A stretch of 64,000 bases of DNA from Aquimarina sp. U1-2 (lineage in GTDB: Bacteria > Bacteroidota > Bacteroidia > Flavobacteriales > Flavobacteriaceae), in assembly GCF_017897595.1 (NCBI RefSeq), contig NZ_JAGKIK010000004.1, forward strand, positions 124,001 to 188,000. The letters are read 5' to 3'. Positions within the stretch are counted from its first letter, which is position 1; every line of letters starts with the position of its first letter. This document shows positions 1 through 6,903 of this stretch, in pieces. The notes under the pieces are model-generated. The model was not told where the DNA came from and made no database searches. It saw only the letters and a program-made list of their open reading frames with translations. The translations under genes and the position numbers were made by a program.

Positions 1-583
1 TATCTAAAAATTGAGGAGAAAGCACTTCTTTATCACTATAGTTGTGAGAAACGAAAAAAGACTTATTTCTTATAAGATCTATTGCGGGATGTGCTTTGCT
101 AAAACCTTTTGGAGCAGTTTTTACCTGATACTCTGTATTAAACCCATCAAAGACGTTTTTAAATTCTGAATGAGCCAATAGTTCTCGAATTTCCCGATCA
201 TCGGTCTCAAATTCTTTTCGAATTCTAAATAAATCAGCAGGTTCTGGAGCAAAAAAACCACCAGCCATCATAGAATTTCCCGGTTCTAACCGTAAATAGT
301 AGGCCCCTCTTCGATGTACTCCTGCCCTACTAAAACTGGCACTTCGATGAACATTATATGGCGTTTTATCTTTACTGAATCGAATATCGCGGTTAATTCT
401 AAAAATCTTTGTTTTTTCAATCTCATCTTTCTCATTAAGCCGTTCTGCAACCGATGCATAAAATATTTTTAAGGCTTTTTCATTGGTTTGATACTCTTTC
501 TTATTTTCGGTCATCCAATCTCTGTGATTGTTTCTTTTCAACTTTTTTAAAAATTCGAATACCGATTTTGGTATAGTACTCAT
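1..583 (-). CDS. DUF2461 family protein (3' end outside window)
   Basis: The minus strand reads an open frame from an ATG at 583 to the window edge, about 194 codons with no stop, so the C-terminus is missing. The protein begins MSTIPKSVFEFLKKLKRNN and continues with HRDWMTENKKEY, then INRDIRFSKDKTPYN, RRGAYYLRLEPGNSMMAGG and FFAPEPADL. These are the hallmark blocks of the DUF2461 / TIGR02453 family, common in Bacteroidota and of unknown biochemical function. There is no signal peptide, so it is probably cytoplasmic. Family assignment rests on the motif pattern. Nothing in the context adds to its role. Confidence 0.85.
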   Translation of the reverse strand, partial: MSTIPKSVFEFLKKLKRNNHRDWMTENKKEYQTNEKALKIFYASVAERLNEKDEIEKTKIFRINRDIRFSKDKTPYNVHRSASFSRAGVHRRGAYYLRLEPGNSMMAGGFFAPEPADLFRIRKEFETDDREIRELLAHSEFKNVFDGFNTEYQVKTAPKGFSKAHPAIDLIRNKSFFVSHNYSDKEVLSPQFLD

Positions 584-717
584 AGGATTAACTTTTATTC
601 TAAAGTACTAAATACAGCAATTAGAATCTAAGTTTTTCTCACATTTCAATCAAAAAACATATTAGTATATCTCATACATCTATTCATTCTACTTGTAGAT
701 AACGTTTAAAAACCTAT

Positions 718-1137
718 CTAGAATTGTTGAAGAAGATAATTGATTAAATCTGTAGTGGTTACAATACCAGAAAGTTTGTTGGCATCTACTACAGATAATG
801 CATGAAATTCGTTTTTAGACAAAATTTCTGCAACTTCTTTAATAGTTGTATTGGAGGTGACACTTATTATATTTTTGACCATTATTTGTTCGATAGTCAA
901 CATTTCGTATACCGCCGCATCCACCTCGTTCTCACGTTCGTTAATACTATCTGCAAAACTAATTCTAAGTAAGTCAGTATAACTTAACATACCTACAATT
1001 GTATCTCCCTTAACCACCGGGATATGTCTTATTTTATGGGTTTTAAATAGCATTTCGGCTGTTTCTAATCCGTTTGTACTATTAAGTGTAATAACATCTG
1101 ACGTCATAATTTCAGAAACCGGAATATTTTTTTTCAT
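718..1137 (-). CDS. Tandem CBS-domain protein
   Basis: A 139-residue protein made almost entirely of two CBS domains, roughly residues 7-62 (VSEIMTSDVITL onward) and 82-138 (IEQIMVKNIISV onward). Each ends in the usual hydrophobic-G-xx-T/S-xx-D-L segment (VGMLSYTDLL, SGIVTTTDLI). Paired CBS domains form a Bateman module that binds adenine nucleotides and regulates partner proteins. With no enzymatic domain attached, this is a stand-alone sensor or regulator of unknown partner. The 92 bases just upstream of its start are nearly the same as those upstream of the glycosyltransferase gene at 42149-43288, so the two may share control. Confidence 0.88.
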   Translation of the reverse strand: MKKNIPVSEIMTSDVITLNSTNGLETAEMLFKTHKIRHIPVVKGDTIVGMLSYTDLLRISFADSINERENEVDAAVYEMLTIEQIMVKNIISVTSNTTIKEVAEILSKNEFHALSVVDANKLSGIVTTTDLINYLLQQF

Positions 1138-1229
1138 ACGTTTAAATGTTTTTAATTTATTGAAAACTAAATAATTAAAAAATTGAGAACGTATGTAACG
1201 GCTACGCCCTCACATTAAAAATTTTAAGT
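1138..1229 (-). promoter_or_regulatory. Leader sequence shared with the glycosyltransferase gene at 42149
   Basis: The bases directly upstream of the CBS-gene start codon match those directly upstream of the start at 43288 (window 43289-43380). By eye there are about 12 differences over about 92 ungapped bases, and the match begins right next to the start codon in both cases. It is either a duplicated promoter/leader or part of a dispersed repeat that ends at start codons. No clear TTG/TAnnTTTG promoter is visible inside it. Confidence 0.5.
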
Positions 1230-1426
1230 TATTTCTCAAAGTTATTATCGTTTTGTATAAAATAGTATGATATATATCAGTTACTCTGATTTGAAGAAGT
1301 TGCATATTGAGTAGCGCTATACAGATTGTTTTCGTTATTCATTTTGAAGAAAAAAGTGATAATAAGCGTCAATTCCACTGATTTTTCGCAATAACCTCTC
1401 GAGACTCCGTTCGTGATGATGTAGAG

Positions 1427-1476
1427 AAAAAATGACTGCTTCTTATTTGAGCAATTTTAAAATAGAACTGGTATAA
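1427..1476 (-). repeat. 50-bp dispersed repeat, copy 1
   Basis: Read on the minus strand, this segment (TTATACCAGTTCTATTTTAA and onward to the AAGCAGTCA block) matches 62238-62287 on the plus strand with only a few substitutions. Both copies are intergenic. No coding frame is kept. Confidence 0.55.
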
Positions 1477-1489
1477 AACGAGTTTCTCT

Positions 1490-1598
1490 AGATTCGTTTC
1501 AGCTTCTCATTTGTATACATGGGATCAGTTTTATGAGATCCTGAACTAAATTCAGGATGACTTCTAACTTAAATTTTAGATATAATAACGGACAATCA
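1490..1598 (-). repeat. MITE-like repeat family B, 5'-truncated copy
   Basis: Shares the internal block with the copies at 14879-15052 and 60896-61047: CGTTTCAGCTTCTC, then a hairpin around TCCTGAA..TTCAGGATGACTTCT, then the right end AACGGACAATCA. The TGAATATCCG end is missing, so this copy is truncated. Strand is arbitrary. Confidence 0.55.
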
Positions 1599-1768
1599 AT
1601 ATTTAAAATAAAAATGTAAAAGTACAAAGTATTAAGAAAGTATATAAGAGAGATTCCCTCCTTGAGGAGGGCAAGGGAGGTGTTTTTTAATTCAGAATTC
1701 AAAATTCAGAATTATGAATGTGAGAAATGGGATAGTGTCATGTAGAATGTAAAACTTAAAATTTTATA

Positions 1769-1925
1769 TGAACATCCGTAATTTAACCTAAACGGTTTAC
1801 GTCAAGCTGAATACTGAAACGAGTTCAGCACAGGCTTGTTTCAGCCTCTCATTTATATATATAAGATCAGTTTCATGGGATCCTGAAATAAATTCAGGAT
1901 GACGAGGAATCATGTTAGATATTCA
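1769..1925 (+). repeat. MITE-like repeat family B, full-length variant
   Basis: Begins TGAACATCCGTAATTTAACC and carries the GAAACGAGTTCAGCACAGGC block and the TTCAGGATGAC block of the family. It ends AGATATTCA, the inverse of its own left terminus. It is non-coding and flanks no gene directly. Confidence 0.55.
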
Positions 1926-2065
1926 AACTTATACAATAAATACGTACCTATTTGCAGGATATTTTTAGTAGAACTTTATAAACAGAAGATGTAAGTATTA
2001 AGAACTTCTTCAGACATTTATACTTTATATTCTATATATTTACTAGAGTTTTCAAAACTGTACTA

Positions 2066-2857
2066 ATGAACAAGGCGAGAGATCTAATTATCGCTCAAAT
2101 AGAAGAGCAGAAGAAGAATCCAAATTTAAGGCTAAAAGTAAAGGAAAGAACTGAGTATTTTACAAAACTATTGTTTTATACACTGTTTGATACGGATACA
2201 GAGGTAGCTAAACATATTGATCTACTCGAAAAAACTTTTGAAGAACTCATTAACCTTGCTTGTTGGGAAACTGAAAAACCTTGTAGTAAGCTATGGCAGG
2301 CATATCTCGAGACCTTACCAGAAATTCTGGAAAAATTAAACCGAGATGCCCAGGCATTTTTAAAAAGCGATCCGGCAGCGAACTCCATAGAAGAAATATA
2401 CATGGCATATCCGGGCTTTTATGCTATCGCAATTTATAGATTAAGTCATGAGTTACTAAAATTCGGTTTGCCTCTGGTACCTAGACTAATGACTGAATAT
2501 GCACATCGTTTAACCGGTACCGATATCAATCCAGGAGCAGAAATAGGGGATTCTTTCTTTATAGATCATGCTACCGGGATTGTAATCGGCGAAACGGTAA
2601 TCATTAAAGATCATGTAAAAATATATCAGGGAGTAACCTTAGGCGGGCTCTATGTGGATCGCAAATTGCGTAATGTAAAACGACATCCTACGGTAGAAGA
2701 TAATGTAACTATTTATGCCAATGCCACGATTCTAGGCGGAAACACGGTCATAGGTGCCAATAGTACTATTGGTGGTAATACATGGATCACTGCATCGGTG
2801 CCCGAGAATTCTATTATTTCAAACACTTCAGAAATAAAAATTAAAAAAGTTATTTAA
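2066..2857 (+). CDS. cysE: Serine O-acetyltransferase
   Basis: Transfers acetyl from acetyl-CoA to L-serine, the first step of cysteine synthesis. The 263-residue protein has an alpha-helical N-terminal half and a left-handed hexapeptide beta-helix from about residue 145. Diagnostic blocks are TGTDINPGAEIGDSFFIDH and ATGIVIGET, with the catalytic-type Asp167-His168 pair, followed by YQGVTLGG and GGNTVIGANSTIGGNTW. Its stop codon shares a base with the start of the cysteine synthase gene (TAATG), so the two are translationally coupled. Length and motifs fit the EpsC/CysE type seen in Bacteroidota. Confidence 0.95.
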   Translation: MNKARDLIIAQIEEQKKNPNLRLKVKERTEYFTKLLFYTLFDTDTEVAKHIDLLEKTFEELINLACWETEKPCSKLWQAYLETLPEILEKLNRDAQAFLKSDPAANSIEEIYMAYPGFYAIAIYRLSHELLKFGLPLVPRLMTEYAHRLTGTDINPGAEIGDSFFIDHATGIVIGETVIIKDHVKIYQGVTLGGLYVDRKLRNVKRHPTVEDNVTIYANATILGGNTVIGANSTIGGNTWITASVPENSIISNTSEIKIKKVI

Positions 2858-3741
2858 TGTCGCATAGTATTTTAGATCTGATTGGAAATACGCCTTTAAT
2901 CAAAGCAAAATCTCTAATAAAAAATCCTAATATCACCTTATACCTTAAATTAGAAGGACACAATCCTGGAGGTAGCGTAAAAGATCGTGCGGCTTATCAT
3001 ATGATCAAATCAGCTTTAGACAGAGGCGATATTCATAAAGAAACTCATCTTATTGAAGCCACTAGTGGAAACACTGGTATTGCTCTGGCTATGATTGCCG
3101 GTATTTTTAAATTGAATATAGAGTTGGTAATGCCAGAAAATGCTACAAAAGAAAGAGTACAAACCATGCGTGCTTATGGGGCAAAGGTTACATTAACTTC
3201 GGCAACCGATGGTATTGAAGGTGCAAGAGACTACGCTGAAGCCAAAGTGCATGATGAAGGTTACATTATGTTAAATCAATTTGCTAATGATGATAACTGG
3301 AAAGCGCATTACAATACCACCGGACCTGAAATTTGGCGTGATACCCAAGGTAAAATCACACATTTTGTATCCTCTATGGGCACTACAGGTACCATTATGG
3401 GAACGTCTACGTATCTTAAAGAGCAATCTGAAACGGTTCAAATTGTAGGGGTACAACCTACAGATGATTCTAAAATCCCGGGTATCCGAAAATGGCCTAA
3501 AGCTTATTTACCCAAGATTTTTAACCCTGCTAAAGTAGATCAGGTAATTGAGGTAAGTCAGGAAGAAGCCACAGCCATGGCAAAAAGACTGGCCAAAGAA
3601 GAAGGTGTGTTTTCTGGGATGAGTAGCGGTGGATCAGTTACAGCAGCATTAAAACTTGCTGAAACCCTTAATACTGGTGTTCTTGTTGCTATCATTTGTG
3701 ATCGAGGGGATCGTTACCTTAGCTCTGATTTATTCGAATAA
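2857..3741 (+). CDS. cysM: Cysteine synthase (O-acetylserine sulfhydrylase)
   Basis: PLP enzyme that replaces the acetyl group of O-acetylserine with sulfide to give cysteine. In the 294-residue protein, GGSVKDRAA holds the PLP lysine (Lys42), TSGNTGIALA (about 69-78) binds the substrate carboxylate, SMGTTGTIMG is the phosphate-binding glycine loop, and GVFSGMSSGG lies near the C-terminus. The short length and sequence pattern favour the CysM (B) type over CysK. It directly follows and overlaps cysE, so substrate maker and user are co-expressed. Confidence 0.94.
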   Translation: MSHSILDLIGNTPLIKAKSLIKNPNITLYLKLEGHNPGGSVKDRAAYHMIKSALDRGDIHKETHLIEATSGNTGIALAMIAGIFKLNIELVMPENATKERVQTMRAYGAKVTLTSATDGIEGARDYAEAKVHDEGYIMLNQFANDDNWKAHYNTTGPEIWRDTQGKITHFVSSMGTTGTIMGTSTYLKEQSETVQIVGVQPTDDSKIPGIRKWPKAYLPKIFNPAKVDQVIEVSQEEATAMAKRLAKEEGVFSGMSSGGSVTAALKLAETLNTGVLVAIICDRGDRYLSSDLFE

Positions 3742-3793
3742 GTTTTTAAAGTTTTTATTCTCATTTTCTTGATAGTGTATTTTTGTATTACAA

Positions 3794-4157
3794 GTAAAAA
3801 GATTGTTTCTTCGCTTAAGCGAATCGCAATGACGAACACGCCGTTACTACGAGAAAGTTCGAAGAAGTAGTCTGTCTACTATAAAACTATATTTCTATTC
3901 CTAGTAAAAAGATTGCTTTTTCGCTCAGACGAATCGCAATGACGAACACGCTGTCACTACGAGGAGGTACAACGAAGTAGTCTATATACTATAAAACTAT
4001 ATTTCTATTCCTAATAAAAAGATTGCTTCTTCGCTTAGACGAATCGCAATGACGAATACGCTGTCACTACGAGGAGGTACAACGAAGTAGTCTCTTCAAT
4101 ATAAAAGATACTGTTATCCCTTGTAAAAAGATTGCTTCGTCCCTCGCAATGACAGGT
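3794..4157. repeat. Tandem array of a 110-bp repeat (3 full units plus a remnant)
   Basis: Units start with (G/A)TAAAAAGATTG at 3794, 3904, 4014 and 4123, giving periods of 110, 110 and 109 bp. The last unit is cut to about 35 bp, ending CTCGCAATGACAG. Each unit pairs a forward block (AGATTGCTTCTTCGCTTAG..CGCAATGACG) with a partly inverse block (CACTACGAGGAGGTACAACGAAG), so each can fold on itself. The array fills the gap between the converging cysM and methyltransferase genes. Confidence 0.85.
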
Positions 4158-4176
4158 ATAATTCAAAAGGCTTCAT

Positions 4177-4857
4177 TCAAAACATCGTATACAACGTAGT
4201 TACAATAACTCCTTTTCCATCATTTAAAACAACAGACGATATTTCTTTTTCTTCCTTCACTTTAAAATTAAAGGGTGGGGCTAATACGTCTACACCACTT
4301 TTCTTTTTTAATCGAGTTCCCTGTCCTGAAATGATATCAATATTGGGTATAAATTCTCCAACAGGAAGGTGTTCTGTGATGAGTATATATTTAAATTGAA
4401 TGAGTTTATCCAAAATACGTTGTACCTCATTATTAGATAGATGTTGTAGTACCTGTCTTACAATTGCACAATCGCCATGCGGTAAATCGGCTTTAGCAAT
4501 ATCAAGGCACTTAAATTCTAGATGGGTAGTTTCAAATTTTTCGTTGTTACGTTTTATAAGGTCTGGTACTATATCGGTTGCAATATATTTTTTAGTATAC
4601 CGTACCAACTCTTTTCCTACGTTAAAATTCCCACAACCTAAATCACAAACCACTAGTGGTGTTTCAAAAGAAGTTAGAAAAGAAGTAACCGCATTGATAT
4701 ACGGATTTACAATCTCAGGATCGTGCGATCCATACCCCGAATAAAAATCAGCAGTATCACCACCCCAAAGGTTCTTTTCATAGATTTGCTTCATAGCATC
4801 ACTGGTGGGCCAGGGCTTTTTTGCTTTTCTAGAGGTATTTTTTTTCTTGTTCTTCAT
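4177..4857 (-). CDS. Class I SAM-dependent methyltransferase
   Basis: A 226-residue protein with a lysine-rich N-terminus (about residues 1-15) followed by a Rossmann-type methyltransferase fold. Motif I is VVCDLGCGNFNVGKEL (about 69-84), an acidic residue ends the next strand (YIATDIVPDLI), and CLDIAKADLP and CAIVRQVLQHLSN match motifs II-III. It has no signal peptide or membrane segment. Its substrate cannot be told from sequence; the pattern is that of small-molecule methyltransferases. It converges with cysM across the tandem repeat array. Confidence 0.8.
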   Translation of the reverse strand: MKNKKKNTSRKAKKPWPTSDAMKQIYEKNLWGGDTADFYSGYGSHDPEIVNPYINAVTSFLTSFETPLVVCDLGCGNFNVGKELVRYTKKYIATDIVPDLIKRNNEKFETTHLEFKCLDIAKADLPHGDCAIVRQVLQHLSNNEVQRILDKLIQFKYILITEHLPVGEFIPNIDIISGQGTRLKKKSGVDVLAPPFNFKVKEEKEISSVVLNDGKGVIVTTLYTMF

Positions 4858-5178
4858 CGATAGGCTAAATGTAGTGAAACTAAACGTACGAAACCTTAAA
4901 GATGATATTGTAGGGTATTCGTTGCTCCTATTATAATCCTATTGATCCTGCTTACATACCGAACCAAAATAATTTAAGGGCTTAACAAAGTACTTCGAAG
5001 GATCAAAATCATAGCCCGGAGTATGTACTTAGGCAGTTCGAAAGCGATAAAAAACTTTAGAAAAGTTTATCTTGGTAGGCTATGAAGTTACAAACTTCGC
5101 AGAGCAGGTTTATTTAATTGTTAAGAAGCATTTGGAAACAAAATTTGGGTTCAAAATTAAAATTGAGTACATTTAGGT
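4858..5178. other. Gene-free stretch between methyltransferase and toxin-antitoxin pair
   Basis: Both neighbouring genes read away from this gap, so it should contain two promoters, but no TTG-N19-TAnnTTTG match is obvious. Around 5000-5150 short runs of sense codons in several frames look like eroded coding sequence, but no family is recognisable. Confidence 0.4.
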
Positions 5179-5382
5179 ATGCATATAGAAAGAACAAATA
5201 AAGAAATACTTATACGATTATCTTCTGAGACTGATTTAATAGGTCTTCAGCGCATTTTGGATTATCTGAAATTTCGTGAGATAGCATCCAAAAGCAAAGC
5301 ATCACAGGAACAAATCGACGAAATTGTAATAGCATCTAAAAAAACGTGGTGGAATAAAAACAAAAGTCGGTTCATTAAGTGA
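5179..5382 (+). CDS. Small antitoxin-like protein of a PIN-domain toxin pair
   Basis: A 67-residue acidic/basic mixed protein with no recognised domain: a short beta-like start (TNKEILIRLSSETDLIGL), a helix (QRILDYLKFREIASK) and a lysine/tryptophan-rich tail (KKTWWNKNKSRFIK). Its stop overlaps the GTG start of the PIN-domain gene by four bases (GTGA), the usual antitoxin-toxin coupling. The size and placement support an antitoxin; the sequence alone does not. The N-terminus probably binds DNA as a dimer for autoregulation and the tail probably wraps the toxin, by analogy with VapB-type partners. Confidence 0.7.
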   Translation: MHIERTNKEILIRLSSETDLIGLQRILDYLKFREIASKSKASQEQIDEIVIASKKTWWNKNKSRFIK

Positions 5383-5819
5383 AAATTGTAGTCGATACGA
5401 ATATAATTTTCAGCGGACTCCTAAGCACTAATGGAAAGATTAGCGATCTCTTGCTCAATTCATTTGACAAAATTGATTTTTACTCACCAAGTTTTATTCT
5501 TGACGAACTTAACAATCATCGCGAGAAACTATTAAAATTGTCTGGGCTTTCAGAAAAGGAACTTGATTTTCTTCAGCTGACAATTTTCAAAAAAGTTGAT
5601 CTGATTGATCTGGAGTCTATCAGAGCGTCTACATTGGAAAAGGCTTATGAGCTTATCAAAGATATTGACGAGTTTGATACACCTTTCATAGCCCTTGCAA
5701 TTGAATTGGAATCACCTTTGTGGACTGGAGACAAAAAGCTAAGGAATGGCTTATCTAAAAAAGGAATTGACTGGATTTTAACAACAGACATTATAACCAA
5801 AATAAGAGATACGGATTAA
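5379..5819 (+). CDS. PIN-domain ribonuclease toxin (VapC-like)
   Basis: A 146-residue single PIN domain. The expected acidic metal-binding residues are present: Asp6 in VVDTNIIFS, Glu43 in FILDEL, Asp97/Asp100 in DIDEFDTPFIALA, and Asp118 in LWTGDKKL. PIN toxins cut specific RNAs (often tRNA or rRNA) with Mg2+ and are held inactive by the upstream antitoxin. The start is GTG at 5379, chosen because VVDTN must lie at the extreme N-terminus and because it gives the coupled overlap. The GTG start may lower toxin output relative to antitoxin. Confidence 0.85.
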   Translation: MKIVVDTNIIFSGLLSTNGKISDLLLNSFDKIDFYSPSFILDELNNHREKLLKLSGLSEKELDFLQLTIFKKVDLIDLESIRASTLEKAYELIKDIDEFDTPFIALAIELESPLWTGDKKLRNGLSKKGIDWILTTDIITKIRDTD

Positions 5820-6263
5820 AACGCTTGCTATAAAAAATATGAAATCATGATTGCTTTCGGTACATTACGATTCATATTCAGATCGTTACAAGCTCCTTGA
5901 AGTTTGTGCTCTGCGAATGTCCATGTCTCGTACGAGACATGGACCGTATTCAATCCATACGTTAATAAAGCATCACGAAAAATAATCCTAAATTTAATTG
6001 GTTTCAATCCACCTTGGTGCTGCCTCGAACCCCTACCGAGAGGGATATACACCTTTATATAGTGCCTTTTTTGAGGGTACACCATATGATCCATCAACTC
6101 ACCTATCATTAAAAAACAGCACAATTTCATGGTGTTTAAAAATAAAATGCTATTTTCACCATACCCCTACTTCACTTTGTAAGCATGTTTTTGTCATTTT
6201 GTATTTAGTAAATAAACCCTATTAGGTTTATATAATTGTTACCTGCAAAGCCAAAATACTCGA
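5820..6263. other. Gene-free stretch with eroded sequence and cassette boundary
   Basis: Two open frames cross this gap (5828-6130 minus, 5998-6225 plus), but neither resembles a known family and they overlap head to head. They look like remnants of degraded genes. A small hairpin (ATAAACC..GGTTTAT, about 6212-6231) and the inverted-repeat half GTTACCTGC (6238-6246) precede the next gene. Confidence 0.4.
6238..6246 (+). repeat. Left half of cassette inverted repeat (GTTACCTGC)
   Basis: GTTACCTGC here is the exact reverse complement of GCAGGTAAC at 6694-6702. The pair brackets the 6264-6686 gene closely (17 bases before the start, 7 after the stop), as the two ends of an integron cassette's own attC would. 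Confidence 0.5.
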
Positions 6264-6686
6264 ATGAATATTAAACTTTATAAAATAAATATTAATACCA
6301 GAGAAGAAGATTTGAATCCAATCGAATTGGATATAGATGGACGATTAATAAGTTATTTACAAGTACCCTGTTATTCAAATCCTGATTACCCAAGAGATGT
6401 TTTTTTTGAAGAACGGCATTATGAATATGAATATGATAATAGTTACAAAAGTAAATTCAAAAAATTAAAACTAAACTATCGATTCATGATTGGAGATGAT
6501 GGTGATAATTTTGACGACGCTACCATTGCAAATCTTGTAGGATACGCTCATTTAAACTATATTCAAAGGATTAAATTAGCTTGGATATTTAAAAGAGCTT
6601 GGATTCAAAAAAATGAAAATATAAAATGGTTAGCTGGTCTTCTAATATCTTTTGCACTTGGATATATAACTGCGAAATTGAAGTAA
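6264..6686 (+). CDS. Hypothetical membrane-anchored protein in a cassette-like unit
   Basis: A 140-residue protein of unrecognised family. The first 110 residues are soluble, with a tyrosine/aspartate-rich stretch (RHYEYEYDNSY) and DDGDNFDDATIANL. A basic, tryptophan-bearing segment precedes one C-terminal membrane helix (about residues 118-136, WLAGLLISFALGYITAK). It is therefore probably tail-anchored with the N-terminal part in the cytoplasm. A 9-bp perfect inverted repeat flanks the gene. AT-richness and lack of relatives fit a mobile accessory gene. Confidence 0.6.
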   Translation: MNIKLYKININTREEDLNPIELDIDGRLISYLQVPCYSNPDYPRDVFFEERHYEYEYDNSYKSKFKKLKLNYRFMIGDDGDNFDDATIANLVGYAHLNYIQRIKLAWIFKRAWIQKNENIKWLAGLLISFALGYITAKLK

Positions 6687-6693
6687 AAGCTCA

Positions 6694-6890
6694 GCAGGTA
6701 ACACGGTGTATAAAACATAGCTAATTAAATGCTAAACCGGAGGGTTTGTTTTGTTTGTTGAGACCGTCAAATGTTTAATTTGGCTTTTAAAACTAATAAG
6801 TTAAAAATAAAATATAAAAATTCGGCTCTGTGTCTATCCGAAAAGTTAGTGTCCATTTGGACGCTACATTTCATACACAGAACGTTATCC
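6694..6890 (+). repeat. attC-like imperfect palindrome between two cassette genes
   Basis: The segment opens GCAGGTAAC-ACGGTGTAT and closes ATACACAGAAC-GTTATCC. The inner arms AACACGGTGTAT (6700-6711) and ATACACAGAACGTT (6873-6886) are imperfect inverse copies, leaving a long central loop. This mirrors the R''-L''...L'-R' order of integron attC sites, with AAC at the left and GTT at the right. The outer 7-mers (AGGTAAC, GTTATCC) do not match the classical RYYYAAC/GTTRRRY consensus, so the assignment is inferred from architecture. Confidence 0.5.
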
Positions 6891-6897
6891 AACGTAC
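6884..6897 (+). repeat. Left half of cassette inverted repeat (GTTATCCAACGTAC)
   Basis: GTTATCCAACGTAC pairs with GTACGTTGGGTATAAC at 8952-8967, allowing a two-base difference in the middle. It ends six bases before the ATG of the GHKL gene. Confidence 0.55.
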
Positions 6898-6903
6898 AAA
6901 ATA

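Larger units (their letters stand above)
1230..2065. other. Long gene-free region rich in dispersed repeats
   Basis: No credible gene: the only sizeable open frame (1499-1702 minus) lies across repeat sequence. The stretch holds one copy of a 50-bp dispersed repeat (1427-1476), two copies of the TGAATATCCG-type repeat (about 1490-1598 and 1769-1925), and near 1651-1720 a CCTCC-TTGA-GGAGG palindrome followed by repetitive AATTCAGAATT-type sequence. The last 140 bases before 2066 are AT-rich and should hold the promoter of the cysE-cysM pair. Confidence 0.6.

Noticed and set aside
1499..1702. 67-residue minus-strand open frame
   Set aside because: Lies across a dispersed repeat and palindromic sequence, with low-complexity composition and no family features.
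3794..4157. CRISPR array
   Set aside because: The 110-base units are contiguous near-identical repeats with no unique spacers, and no cas gene is present.
5828..6225. Two opposing open frames (100 and 75 residues)
   Set aside because: They overlap on opposite strands, match no family I recognise and lie in eroded sequence. I treated them as remnants and described the stretch as gene-free.
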